From NCBI GenBank assembly GCA_937910665.1, contig CALEPR010000033.1:1-21538 (forward strand): a stretch of 21,538 bases of DNA, given 5' to 3'. Source of the stretch: an uncultured Selenomonadales bacterium. GTDB taxonomy: Bacteria > Bacillota > Negativicutes > Selenomonadales > Selenomonadaceae. Below, in pieces: positions 7,621 to 15,878 of this stretch. Both the position numbers and the translations under genes were made by a program. Each line of letters begins with the position of its first letter. The stretch's first letter is position 1. The notes under the pieces were generated by a model. The model saw only the letters and a program-made list of their open reading frames with translations. It had not been told where the DNA came from and did no database searches.

Positions 7621-8747
7621 TATCCAATTACTTCGCCTTCAGCGATAACGGCAATTTCCGATTCCTTGCCTTCGACTTTTGCACCGGCTTTAATCACAAC
7701 GTCCTGAGCCAAAATTGCGTGGTCGACGACTGCGCCATCCTCGATGACCGCGAATGGGAAAATTACTGAATTTGTAACCTTTGCGCCTTTGCCGACTTTT
7801 ACGCCGTCAAAGATAACTGATCTGTCAACTTCGCCAAGAATTTCCGAGCCTTCAGTGATCATTGACTTTTTAACAGAAGCATTTGTTCCGACGTAGTGTG
7901 GAGGCATTGAAGGATTTGAGGAATAAATTTTCCAATCGCCATTGAGTTCAAAAGGCGGCTGATCTTGGAGCAAATCCATATTTGCCTGCCAAAGACTTTC
8001 AATCGTTCCGACATCTTTCCAGTAACCGTCAAAAGCGTAGGAGAAAAGTCTCGCGCCGTCGTTGAGCATTTTCGGAATTAAATCATTTCCGAAGTCGTGA
8101 CTTGAATTTTCATTAACGCCATCTTCCTCCAAATATTTTTTCAGGAAAGGTTTGGAGAAAATATAAATTCCCATCGACGCATTATTTGATTTTGGTTCTT
8201 TCGGTTTTTCTTGGAATTCTGTAATTCTTCCTTCAGCATCCGTTACCATAATTCCGAAACGTGGAGCTTCTTCCCAAGGAACTTCAAAAACGCCGATCGT
8301 CACGTCGGCATTTTTTGCCTTGTGAGCCTCGAGCATCCAAGAGTAATCCATTGTGTAAATATGGTCGCCTGAAAGAATCAAAACATAATCAGGATCAGCC
8401 AAGTCGACAAAGTTCAAGTTTTGGTAAATTGCGTCTGCCGTTCCGCGATACCAGTCCGCACCTTTTTCGCGAGCGTAAGGAGGCAAAATAAAAACTCCGC
8501 CGCCGTTGCGATCCAAATCCCAAGCACTGCCCGATCCGAGATAATTGTGAAGTTCAAGCGGCTTGTACTGAGTCAAAACGCCGACTTTGGTGATGCCGGA
8601 ATTTACGCAGTTTGACAGCGGGAAGTCGATAATGCGATACTTTCCGCCGAAAGGAACTGCAGGTTTTGCAACAGTCTTTGTCAATGCTTTAAGACGACTG
8701 CCCTGCCCGCCGGCAAGAATCATTCCCAAGCACTCTGTCTTTCTCAT
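7620..8747 (-). CDS. glgC: Glucose-1-phosphate adenylyltransferase
   Basis: A 375-residue ADP-glucose pyrophosphorylase, which makes ADP-glucose from ATP and glucose-1-phosphate, the committed step of bacterial glycogen synthesis. The catalytic loop LAGGQGSRLKALT is at residues 11-23, FGGKYRIIDFPLSN follows at 33-46, and SGDHIYTMDY and GIYIFSK are further on. A beta-helix C-terminal domain (about 285-370) completes it. The start is ATG 8747 with GGAGGGG upstream. It is the first gene of the leftward glg series, so the cluster promoter should lie in the 354-bp gap upstream, but I see no clear minus-strand promoter there. No glgA for this organism is in the window. Confidence 0.96.
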   Translation of the reverse strand: MRKTECLGMILAGGQGSRLKALTKTVAKPAVPFGGKYRIIDFPLSNCVNSGITKVGVLTQYKPLELHNYLGSGSAWDLDRNGGGVFILPPYAREKGADWYRGTADAIYQNLNFVDLADPDYVLILSGDHIYTMDYSWMLEAHKAKNADVTIGVFEVPWEEAPRFGIMVTDAEGRITEFQEKPKEPKSNNASMGIYIFSKPFLKKYLEEDGVNENSSHDFGNDLIPKMLNDGARLFSYAFDGYWKDVGTIESLWQANMDLLQDQPPFELNGDWKIYSSNPSMPPHYVGTNASVKKSMITEGSEILGEVDRSVIFDGVKVGKGAKVTNSVIFPFAVIEDGAVVDHAILAQDVVIKAGAKVEGKESEIAVIAEGEVIG

Positions 8748-8910
8748 AGAAATATCCCCTCCTGGATGAAAAATTTTTTCTGCAATACTCGAAGCAACGC
8801 TGATATTACTTCAATTTCCGAAACATTTCTACACAGTGAAAAAAATTCCTGCAAAAAAATTTCAGAAAAAAATATAAATTCTGTCATAAAATTTTCAGAA
8901 AAATTTTACC

Positions 8911-8940
8911 TTGACCCAAGACAGTCTAAAAATTTATAAT
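8911..8940 (+). promoter_or_regulatory. Sigma-70-type promoter for rfaE1
   Basis: TTGACC (8911-8916) and a perfect TATAAT (8935-8940) are separated by 18 nt. Transcription would start near 8947 and give a leader of about 155 nt that contains the heptad repeat at 8971-9030. Confidence 0.7.
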
Positions 8941-8970
8941 TTGAGAACTTCTATTCACAAATTCCAGAGC

Positions 8971-9030
8971 AGTTAGTGGTTAGTTGTTAGGAATTGAAAG
9001 TTTAATTTCTCATTCTTAACTCCTGTATCC
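8971..9030. repeat. Heptad palindromic repeat, rfaE1 leader
   Basis: A more diverged member: TTAGTGG, TTAGTTG and TTAGGAA heptads, a TTTAATT centre, then CTCATTCTTAACTCCTG. It is the only copy not placed after a stop codon. If the promoter call is right it lies in the rfaE1 5' leader. Confidence 0.7.
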
Positions 9031-9101
9031 TGTTTTCGGTTCACGATCCACTAAGAAAAGAGTTTCTGATAATTAAAATTCGCGAAGGAGGCAAATTTTT
9101 C

Positions 9102-10085
9102 TTGAATCACGACGCTTTAAAAAATTTTGTGAGCAAAGACATAAGCAAGCAAAAAATTTTAGTCGCGGGTGACGCGATGCTTGACAAATATTATTTCGGC
9201 GAAGTAACCAGAATTTCTCCGGAAGCTCCCGTGCCGATTAACAGAGTTCTTGAAATCAAGGAAACTTTGGGCGGCGCGGCGAATGTCGCTCACAATTTAG
9301 CTTTGCTTGGCTGTCAAACTTTTCTTGCGGCTAGAATTGGAACTGAAAATCACGGCGAAACTTTCCTGAAAAAATTATCTTCTCGTGGAATAGATTTTTC
9401 TGCCGTGATCAAAAATTCTCAGCCGACGACGACAAAAATCAGAGTAATCAGCGGACATCAGCAAATGATGCGTTTGGATTTCGAGGACACTACAGAAATT
9501 TCAGGCACGGACGCAGAAAAATTTTTGTCGAACATTTTTGCGAAAGATTTTGATGCGCTGATAATTTCCGATTATGGAAAAGGAATTTGTACCGAAAAAG
9601 TTTGCGGTGAAATTATTTCTGAATGTCGGCGCAGAAAAAAATTTGTCGTCGTAGATCCGAAAGGCGACGACTGGAAAAAATATTTCGGCGCGAATTTTAT
9701 CACTCCGAACTTGAAGGAATTAAATGCAGTCTTGCCGAAAAAAATTTCAAACGCAGATTTGGAAGTTGAAACGGCGGCTGAAAAAGTTATTGCAGAATTT
9801 AATTTGCAAGGTTTGGTTGTCACTCGCTCGGCAGAGGGATTAACTTTGATTGACGGCAAAAATATTTCGCACATAAAAGCGAAGGCGCAGGAAGTTTTCG
9901 ACGTTTCCGGCGCAGGCGACACAGTAATTTCAGTTTTTGCGCTGGCACTTGCAGGGGGACTCGATTCGGCGCAAGCGGCTTACTTGGCGAACTTGGCGGC
10001 GGGAGTCGTCGTGGCGAAGGTTGGAACTTATGCAGTCAGTCGCGAAGAACTTTTGGAAACTTTGGACAGGAGTTGGGAAAAATGA
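9102..10085 (+). CDS. rfaE1: D-glycero-beta-D-manno-heptose-7-phosphate kinase
   Basis: A 327-residue PfkB-family sugar kinase corresponding to the N-terminal half of HldE. It phosphorylates heptose-7-phosphate at C1 on the way to ADP-heptose for lipopolysaccharide core. Motifs are GDAMLDKYYFGEVTRISPEA at the N-terminus, LGGAANVAHNLA, and DVSGAGDTV with catalytic Asp273 in the anion-hole motif. The C-terminal adenylyltransferase half of bifunctional HldE is absent, so a separate enzyme must supply that step. The start is TTG 9102 with AAGGAGG 10 nt upstream. The stop overlaps the rfaD start (ATGA). It marks an organism with an outer membrane. Confidence 0.93.
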   Translation: MNHDALKNFVSKDISKQKILVAGDAMLDKYYFGEVTRISPEAPVPINRVLEIKETLGGAANVAHNLALLGCQTFLAARIGTENHGETFLKKLSSRGIDFSAVIKNSQPTTTKIRVISGHQQMMRLDFEDTTEISGTDAEKFLSNIFAKDFDALIISDYGKGICTEKVCGEIISECRRRKKFVVVDPKGDDWKKYFGANFITPNLKELNAVLPKKISNADLEVETAAEKVIAEFNLQGLVVTRSAEGLTLIDGKNISHIKAKAQEVFDVSGAGDTVISVFALALAGGLDSAQAAYLANLAAGVVVAKVGTYAVSREELLETLDRSWEK

Positions 10086-11044
10086 TTATTGTAACAGGTG
10101 GAGCAGGTTTTATTGGCAGCAATATTGTTCGCGAACTTAACAATCGCGGGCGCACGGATATTTTGATTGTCGATAACTTGGGCAAGGGCGAAAAGTACAA
10201 AAATTTAATCGGATTGAAATTTATCGACTATCAGCACTTGGATGACTTTTTGCAAACTTTTACCAAGAGTGACTTTTTTGGTTTGAATATCGACGCAATT
10301 TTTCATGAAGGTGCTTGCTCCGACACAATGGAGTACGACGTAAATTACATGATGCGGAGGAATTATGAATATTCCAAAGACTTGCTGACTTTCTGCATCA
10401 ATCGGCAAGTTCCATTTATTTATGCGTCGAGTGCCTCAACTTACGGAGCGGGGCAAAATGGTTTCCGCGAGTCTGAGGAATGTGAGAGCGCATTAAATCC
10501 CTACGCCTTTTCAAAATTGATGTTCGACAGATATGTCAGACAATTTATGGAAGATTCTCGGAGCAAAATTATCGGCTTGAGATATTTTAATGTCTATGGT
10601 CCTCAAGAACAGCACAAAGATAAAATGGCTTCGATTTTCTACCAAATTTACAAGCGAATGAAACTCGGCGGAAAATTTATTAAACTTTACAGAGGAACTG
10701 ACGGCTACAAGGACGGCGAACAGAAACGCGATTTTGTTTACGTTAAAGATGTGGTGAAAGTTAATTTGTGGTGCATGGAAAATAATTTGCCGAATGGAAT
10801 TTATAATTGCGGCACAGGACAGGCTCACACTTTTAATGAAGTCGCAAAAGCTGTCATCGACACTCTCGGTTACGGAAAAATTGAGTACACGCCTTTCCCG
10901 GACGAACTTATCGGCAAGTATCAAAATTTTACTCAAGCCGACATGAGCAAACTTACAAACGCAGGTTACAGAGAAAGATTTACGCCGCTTTCAAGTGCTG
11001 TTCGCGAGTACTTCCAATTTTTGGACAACGGAGGACATTACTGA
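10082..11044 (+). CDS. rfaD: ADP-L-glycero-D-manno-heptose 6-epimerase
   Basis: A 320-residue short-chain dehydrogenase-like epimerase, which interconverts the two ADP-heptose epimers for LPS inner core. It has the Rossmann loop GGAGFIG at residues 6-12, FHEGACSDT, SSASTYG and the catalytic Tyr141-x3-Lys145 in NPYAFSK. ATG 10082 is chosen over the in-frame TTG at 10073 because AGGAG sits 9 nt upstream and the ATG overlaps the rfaE1 stop as ATGA, which suggests translational coupling. A hairpin repeat follows right after the stop codon. Confidence 0.95.
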   Translation: MIIVTGGAGFIGSNIVRELNNRGRTDILIVDNLGKGEKYKNLIGLKFIDYQHLDDFLQTFTKSDFFGLNIDAIFHEGACSDTMEYDVNYMMRRNYEYSKDLLTFCINRQVPFIYASSASTYGAGQNGFRESEECESALNPYAFSKLMFDRYVRQFMEDSRSKIIGLRYFNVYGPQEQHKDKMASIFYQIYKRMKLGGKFIKLYRGTDGYKDGEQKRDFVYVKDVVKVNLWCMENNLPNGIYNCGTGQAHTFNEVAKAVIDTLGYGKIEYTPFPDELIGKYQNFTQADMSKLTNAGYRERFTPLSSAVREYFQFLDNGGHY

Positions 11045-11111
11045 ATTAGGAATTAGGAAGGAGGAGTGAGGAATTAAAAATTTTCACTCCTCACTCCCTT
11101 ATCCCTAATAA
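11045..11111. repeat. Heptad palindromic repeat after rfaD, possible terminator
   Basis: ATTAGGAATTAGGAAGGAGG arms pair with CACTCCTCACTCCCTTATCC around an AAAAATTTT centre. It starts directly at the rfaD stop. A run of six T follows at 11112-11117, so at this locus the hairpin could also act as an intrinsic terminator before the pncB promoter. Confidence 0.8.
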
Positions 11112-11115
11112 TTTT

Positions 11116-11144
11116 TTGACATTACTTCTGTTATGTGATAAATT
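11116..11144 (+). promoter_or_regulatory. Sigma-70-type promoter for pncB
   Basis: A perfect TTGACA (11116-11121) is followed after 17 nt by TAAATT (11139-11144), preceded by TG as in an extended -10 box. It lies 36 nt before the pncB ATG. Confidence 0.6.
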
Positions 11145-11180
11145 TCTGCTTGTTTTATACATGGCACGGAGGAAAAAATT

Positions 11181-12641
11181 ATGACACAATTTGACAGCCG
11201 AAATATCAGCATGATGATGGATTTCTATGAAATGACTATGGCGAATGGTTATTTTGCGACAGGCGGCACGAATACAAAAGTTGCTTTCGATGTTTTCTAT
11301 CGCAGAAATCCCGATCAAGGCGGCTTTGCAATTTTCGCCGGACTGGAACAAATTATTGAGTACGTCGAGAACATGAACTTCAGCGCGGAGGACGTGGAAT
11401 ATTTTCGCAGTCAAAATCTTTTCAGCGAAGATTTTTTAAACTACTTGGCAAATTTTCATTTTCACGGCGATATTTACGCTTTTCCTGAAGGAACAATTAT
11501 GTATCCAAATGAACCTGTGATGATTGTCGTCGCAGATTTGCTTGACGCACAACTTATTGAAACTGCAATTTTGACGCAAATAAATCATCAGTCTTTAATC
11601 GCGACAAAGGCGCGGAGGATTGTTCGCAGTGCGGAAGGAAGATTTGTTTCAGACTTCGGGGCGCGGAGAGCGCACAACTTCGATGCAGCTGTTTACGGCG
11701 CAAGAGCGGCTTATATCGGCGGCGTAAATGGAACGGCAACAGTTTTAGCAGGACAGCTTTTCAACATTCCTATCAATGGAACTATGGCGCACAGTTGGGT
11801 TATGTATTTTCCGAGCGAATTTGAAGCCTTCAAACGCTACGCAGAAGTTTATCCTGCCTCAACTACTTTGCTTGTCGATACTTACGACGTAATTCACAGC
11901 GGAGTTCCAAACGCGATTAAAGTTGCGAAAGAAGTGTTGGAACCTGCAGGTCACAGGCTGAAAGGTGTAAGAATTGATTCAGGCGACTTGGCTTATCTTT
12001 CCAAGCGCGTGAGAAAAATGTTGGACGATGCAGGACTTCAAGATTGCAAAATTGTTGTGTCGAACAGTTTGGATGAATTTACAATCACTTCGCTTTTGAA
12101 TCAAGATGCAAAGATTGACAGTTTCGGAGTCGGCGAAAGATTGATAACTGCGAAGTCCGAGCCGGTTTTCGGTGCGGTTTATAAAATTGCCGCCGTCGAG
12201 GAAAATGGAAAATTTGTTCCGCGAATTAAAGTCAGTGAAAATGTCGAAAAAATTACCAATCCAGGATTGAAAGATGTTTACAGAATTTATAACGAAGATG
12301 GTCACGCGGTCGCGGATATGATTGCGCTGCCGGACGAAGAAATTGACTTGTCGAAACCTTTCAGATATATCGACCCTGTCAAGCCTTGGAAGCAGAGAGA
12401 ATTTTCAAACTGTACCGCAAAAAAACTTTTAAAACTCTACGTCAAGGACGGCAAGCGCATTGAAAATTTGCCGACGCTTGAAGAAATTCGCGACTTTGTA
12501 AAACTTCAGCTTGATAATGAAATTTGGCAGGAAGAACAACGCTTTGAGAACCCACATCGCCACTACTTGGATTTTTCGCCAAATTATTACGAAATGAAAA
12601 TGAATTTGCTTTATAAAACTCGCTCGAAGTTGAACAGCTAA
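11181..12641 (+). CDS. pncB: Nicotinate phosphoribosyltransferase
   Basis: A 486-residue enzyme that joins nicotinate to PRPP to form nicotinate mononucleotide in NAD salvage (Preiss-Handler pathway). It starts with MMMDFYEMTMANGYF, the usual N-terminal motif. It has INGTMAHSWVM with His204, the residue expected to be phosphorylated, followed by LLVDTYD and GVRIDSGDL. Length fits the Firmicutes form. The start is ATG 11181 with GGAGG 8 nt upstream. It has its own promoter candidate and is followed 22 nt later by aroE, so the two are probably co-transcribed. There is no evident functional link to the LPS genes upstream. Confidence 0.94.
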   Translation: MTQFDSRNISMMMDFYEMTMANGYFATGGTNTKVAFDVFYRRNPDQGGFAIFAGLEQIIEYVENMNFSAEDVEYFRSQNLFSEDFLNYLANFHFHGDIYAFPEGTIMYPNEPVMIVVADLLDAQLIETAILTQINHQSLIATKARRIVRSAEGRFVSDFGARRAHNFDAAVYGARAAYIGGVNGTATVLAGQLFNIPINGTMAHSWVMYFPSEFEAFKRYAEVYPASTTLLVDTYDVIHSGVPNAIKVAKEVLEPAGHRLKGVRIDSGDLAYLSKRVRKMLDDAGLQDCKIVVSNSLDEFTITSLLNQDAKIDSFGVGERLITAKSEPVFGAVYKIAAVEENGKFVPRIKVSENVEKITNPGLKDVYRIYNEDGHAVADMIALPDEEIDLSKPFRYIDPVKPWKQREFSNCTAKKLLKLYVKDGKRIENLPTLEEIRDFVKLQLDNEIWQEEQRFENPHRHYLDFSPNYYEMKMNLLYKTRSKLNS

Positions 12642-12663
12642 AATTTTTTGAAGGAGTGATTTT

Positions 12664-13545
12664 ATGCCCTCGAAGGAGATAAAAAATTTTGCGATTATCG
12701 GAGATCCTGTCGCTCATACTTTGTCGCCGAAAATGCAGAAGGCGGCTTTTACTGCAGGAGGTTTTCCGAACTACAATTATATTCCTGTGCCAATTCCTGT
12801 AGGTCGCTTGATGTTGACTGTGGACGGCTTTAAAGGTCTGGAGTTTCGCGGTTTTAATGTCACAATTCCACACAAGACAAACATTATAAAATATCTTGAC
12901 TCTGTTGACCCGGACGCAAAAATTATCGGCGCAGTCAATACTGTCGTCAACGATGGCGGAATGATGACAGGTTACAACACTGACGTTACAGGTTTTCTTG
13001 CGGCACTTTCTGAAGCTGATTTTATGGCTGAGGAGTGCAACGCAGTTATTCTCGGCGCAGGTGGAGCGGCTCGCGCAGTTGCTTGGGGACTTTGCAAACG
13101 CAAGGCAGGTTTTATCACTGTCGGCGCAAGAAATGGCGAAAAGGCAAAAAAATTTGCCGCAGACTTTGAAAAGTTCGGCAGTATTGCTGGCTATGATTGG
13201 ACGGAGGAAGAGTTCAAAGAAAATTTGCAGTCGGCTGACATTTTAATTAACACAACGCCGCTCGGAATGTATCCTGAAGTTGACGCAATGCCGCCGGTCG
13301 ATTTAAAACTTTTGCCGGAAGGTGCGCTGGTTTATGACATAATTTACAATCCTGCAAAGACAAAATTTTTGCAGACTGCTGAGGAACTCGGCTTTCCGAC
13401 TTTGAACGGTATGTCAATGTTGCTTTTACAGGGACGCGAGGCTTGCAGACTTTTTACAGGTCACATTCCCGACGTTGACATTATGCGCCGCGTCGTCAAG
13501 CAAGAATTAAATTCTCAAAACCGCGAAATTGATAAAGAAAAATAA
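12664..13545 (+). CDS. aroE: Shikimate dehydrogenase
   Basis: A 293-residue NADP-dependent shikimate dehydrogenase, which reduces 3-dehydroshikimate in aromatic amino acid synthesis. Motifs are IGDPVAHTLSPKMQ for shikimate binding, FNVTIPHK with catalytic Lys71, GYNTDVTGF with the partner Asp, ILGAGGAARAVAW for the nucleotide and LINTTPLGM and LLLQG near the end. ATG 12664 has AAGGAG 7 nt upstream. The stop lies 1 nt from the end of the convergent DUF512 gene, leaving no room for a terminator between them. Confidence 0.95.
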   Translation: MPSKEIKNFAIIGDPVAHTLSPKMQKAAFTAGGFPNYNYIPVPIPVGRLMLTVDGFKGLEFRGFNVTIPHKTNIIKYLDSVDPDAKIIGAVNTVVNDGGMMTGYNTDVTGFLAALSEADFMAEECNAVILGAGGAARAVAWGLCKRKAGFITVGARNGEKAKKFAADFEKFGSIAGYDWTEEEFKENLQSADILINTTPLGMYPEVDAMPPVDLKLLPEGALVYDIIYNPAKTKFLQTAEELGFPTLNGMSMLLLQGREACRLFTGHIPDVDIMRRVVKQELNSQNREIDKEK

Positions 13546-13546
13546 T

Positions 13547-14875
13547 TTACAACTCGCCGTAAGTGTGAAAAATTTTTTGCGGCTCAATTTCTTCACCACA
13601 CAAAATTTTTAAAAATTCCGCGCCTGTCCGAATTGGAACAATCTGCGCGGAAAATTTTTTTTGCAAACTTTCAAGCGTCATATCGTCCAGAAAAATATTT
13701 TCGCCACTTCGCAAAGCAGTAGCAGGAATTAAAATTTTGTTGCAGTCGCAATTATCTTTCAGTGCGGTAAAAATATCTTCGCCTGTCAAAAGTCCTGAAA
13801 CATTTACGGTTTCTCCAAAAAAATTATTCACGACAGGCAAAATTTTTACAGAAAGATTTTTGTTGAACTGCATGACTTCGGCGGCAAGATTTTTTAAAAC
13901 CCTCGCAAATGAAGTCCCAGCAACTGCGACAACTGAAATTTTTTTGTCAGATTTTAAAATTTTTTCTGCGCGAAATTCATCAATAAAATTTCTAGTCATT
14001 CCAATTCCATTTTCAATTTGCGGAAAGTCATCATAAAAATCTGCAGGCGGAATTTTTTTCTCGGCAAGAAAATAAAATTCGTCGCCTAAATAAAGAAAAG
14101 TTTTTCCACAATCTGCGCGGATTTTTTTTTGCACTTCTTCAACCTGCGCGATAACTTTTTCTGCGCCGAGTTTGTCGAACTGAATCAGCGGAAATTTGTC
14201 GCGCCTGTGTTTCGTCACTCCGACAGGAACTATTGCAAGGCTTTGGACGTGTGGACGACGCTTTAAAAGTTCTGAAATTGTGAAATCCAATTCCGCGCCG
14301 TCGTTCAAGCCGGGACACAAAACAACTTGAGTATGATATTCCACGCCGCAACTTTCCAACTTGTCAAGCTGAGCGGAAATTTTTCCTGCAAGCGGAGTGC
14401 GTAACATTTTTTCGCGAACTTTCGGATTCATCGCTTGAATTGAAACATACAAAGGCGACAGGTGAAAATTTTTTATGCGCCGGAAATCTGCGTCAGTCAA
14501 ATTTGTCAGCGTGATAAAATTTCCATACAAAAAACTAAGTCTGTAGTCGTCATCTTTCACCGACAAAGTTTTTCTCATCTTCGGAGCAATCATATCGACA
14601 AAACAAAAGACGCAATGATTTTTGCATTGGCGAACTTTATCGACAGCAGATTCAAACTTTGCGCCAAGTTCTTCGTCCGCGTCTTTATCAAATTCAATAA
14701 TTTCCTGTTCGCCGCCTTGATCTTCGACAAGCATTTCAATTTCTTCATCCGCAAACAGAAAACTAAATTCGATTAAATCGTGCGGAGTCTGATTGTTTAT
14801 TTTTAAAATTTTGTCGCCGACTTCAAGTTCAAGTTCCTCCGCCAAACTGTTCGGCTCAATTTCTGCAATTTTCAT
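13547..14875 (-). CDS. DUF512 / PDZ / radical SAM-like iron-sulfur protein
   Basis: A 442-residue protein of the DUF512 family (TIGR03279-like). Residues 1-45 form a PDZ-like segment (EVGDKILKINNQTPHDLIEF). Next is a radical-SAM-type cysteine cluster at Cys84, Cys88 and Cys91 (CKNHCVFCFVDM, CxxxCxxC), then SIQAMNPKVREKML, CPGLNDGAEL and a C-terminal DUF512 region with LGDEFYFLAE. The family is widespread in Firmicutes and Cyanobacteria, but its reaction is not known to me. The start at ATG 14875 fits the family beginning, though no ribosome site is visible. It lies 17 nt after secG, so translation may depend on coupling. Confidence 0.87.
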   Translation of the reverse strand: MKIAEIEPNSLAEELELEVGDKILKINNQTPHDLIEFSFLFADEEIEMLVEDQGGEQEIIEFDKDADEELGAKFESAVDKVRQCKNHCVFCFVDMIAPKMRKTLSVKDDDYRLSFLYGNFITLTNLTDADFRRIKNFHLSPLYVSIQAMNPKVREKMLRTPLAGKISAQLDKLESCGVEYHTQVVLCPGLNDGAELDFTISELLKRRPHVQSLAIVPVGVTKHRRDKFPLIQFDKLGAEKVIAQVEEVQKKIRADCGKTFLYLGDEFYFLAEKKIPPADFYDDFPQIENGIGMTRNFIDEFRAEKILKSDKKISVVAVAGTSFARVLKNLAAEVMQFNKNLSVKILPVVNNFFGETVNVSGLLTGEDIFTALKDNCDCNKILIPATALRSGENIFLDDMTLESLQKKFSAQIVPIRTGAEFLKILCGEEIEPQKIFHTYGEL

Positions 14876-14892
14876 TTTAAAAATTTTTTACG

Positions 14893-15120
14893 TCAAATTG
14901 TCATTCTCGCAATCACAATCGTAATCAGCGCGAATAAAATTGCCAAGACAACCGTAATTCTTGCCAAGAGCGCATCCATTCCCCGCGCCTTGCCGGAAAA
15001 AACTGCGTCCGAACTTCCGTCCATTCCTCCCAAGCCGCCCGACTTCGGTTCCTGCCCGAGCACGACTGCGATTAACGCGATTGAAACTATTGCGTCAATA
15101 ACCATTAAAACTGTCAACAA
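14893..15120 (-). CDS. secG: Preprotein translocase subunit SecG
   Basis: A 75-residue inner-membrane protein with two hydrophobic helices (about 2-21 and 54-72) and the typical link LGQEPKSGGLGG followed by GSSDAVFSGKARGMDALLAR. SecG assists the SecYE channel during SecA-driven export. The start is TTG 15120 with AGGAG 9 nt upstream. A repeat-bearing gap of 77 bp separates it from the GerMN gene and 17 bp from the DUF512 gene. Confidence 0.93.
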   Translation of the reverse strand: MLTVLMVIDAIVSIALIAVVLGQEPKSGGLGGMDGSSDAVFSGKARGMDALLARITVVLAILFALITIVIARMTI

Positions 15121-15148
15121 AAAAAATTTCTCCTTTCAGTCGAAATTT

Positions 15149-15200
15149 AGTTGATAGGAGTTAGATTTTCTAGCCACTATCAACTAACAACTAATCACTA
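15149..15200. repeat. Heptad palindromic repeat, GerMN-secG gap
   Basis: A variant with AGTTGATAGGAGTTAG opposed by ACTATCAACTAACAACTAATC. The TTAGTTG-type heptads resemble those at 8971-9030. It begins at the GerMN gene stop codon (15198-15200). Confidence 0.75.
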
Positions 15201-15803
15201 TTGCCTTTTCAGCGGCGAACTCAAATCCATGTGTCCGGCTAAAGTTTCAACTTCATGACCGTTGATTAAAAATTTTACCTGTTTGACTTCGGGAAATTCT
15301 GTCAAAGTGTTCACGAAAGAATTTATCAGCATTTCTTCGCCGGTAGAACCTCCGACAAAATTTTCTGCAACGCTGCCGTCAAAATTTACAAAAACTGTAT
15401 CGCCTTTCCGAAGTACGCCGTTAATCTTCGCCCGATTCGGAAAAATTTTTGTAAGATTTTTTTCTTTCGGTTTTTCGGCAAGAAGTTTTGCTGTTTCAAA
15501 ATATTTGTCGTCATCTTTGTTGATTTTAATTTGCCGGGTGACGGGAATCAAACTCATTCCTGCGTCGTCGGGATAATAAATTTTTACTTGCAAAGTTTTC
15601 CTCTGCCCTTCGCTTGAATTATTTTTTTCGGCAGCCGGTTTATCTTTCTCGACTTCAATTTCAGTTTTATTTTTCTGTTCCGGTTGAGTTGTCGTCTGTT
15701 TCGGCGAATTATTATTTTCCTGCGGCGGATTGTTATTTTCTTCGCAACCTGCGGTAAAAAGCAAAAGCAAAACCATTGCCGACACTAAAAATTTTTTTAC
15801 CAA
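15198..15803 (-). CDS. GerMN-domain lipoprotein
   Basis: A 201-residue exported lipoprotein. A lipobox-type signal ends at LLFTAGC with Cys20 as the lipid-modified residue. A low-complexity linker rich in Asn, Gln, Lys and Pro (about 22-70) follows. A GerMN domain (about 72-195) contains VKIYYPDD, GDTVFVNFDGS and TLTEFPEVKQVKFLINGHE. GerMN was first described in the Bacillus spore protein GerM, but it occurs in many non-sporulation envelope lipoproteins. Its place beside an AMIN/Amidase_3 amidase suggests a cell-wall role, by inference only. The start is TTG 15803, with AGGAGG 11 nt upstream. Confidence 0.88.
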   Translation of the reverse strand: MVKKFLVSAMVLLLLFTAGCEENNNPPQENNNSPKQTTTQPEQKNKTEIEVEKDKPAAEKNNSSEGQRKTLQVKIYYPDDAGMSLIPVTRQIKINKDDDKYFETAKLLAEKPKEKNLTKIFPNRAKINGVLRKGDTVFVNFDGSVAENFVGGSTGEEMLINSFVNTLTEFPEVKQVKFLINGHEVETLAGHMDLSSPLKRQ

Positions 15804-15826
15804 GTTTTATATTTCCTCCTATTCTA

Positions 15827-15878
15827 CCAATTAGGAATCAAGACTGAAAAATTTCCTCCTCAATTCTCATTCCTCATT
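15827..15878. repeat. Heptad palindromic repeat, amidase-GerMN gap
   Basis: The minus strand reads CAATGAGGAATGAGAATTGA, then a spacer and GATTCCTAATTGG. The amidase TGA stop is itself part of the first heptads. This copy is more diverged, with a weaker stem. Confidence 0.72.

Larger units (their letters stand above)
8748..9101. other. Divergent intergenic region between glgC and rfaE1
   Basis: A 354-bp AT-rich region with many AAAATTTT-like runs. It holds a good plus-strand promoter (8911-8940), one heptad repeat (8971-9030) and the rfaE1 ribosome site. The glgC ribosome site lies at its left end. No open frame in it looks like a gene, and no operator or riboswitch is recognisable. Confidence 0.6.
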
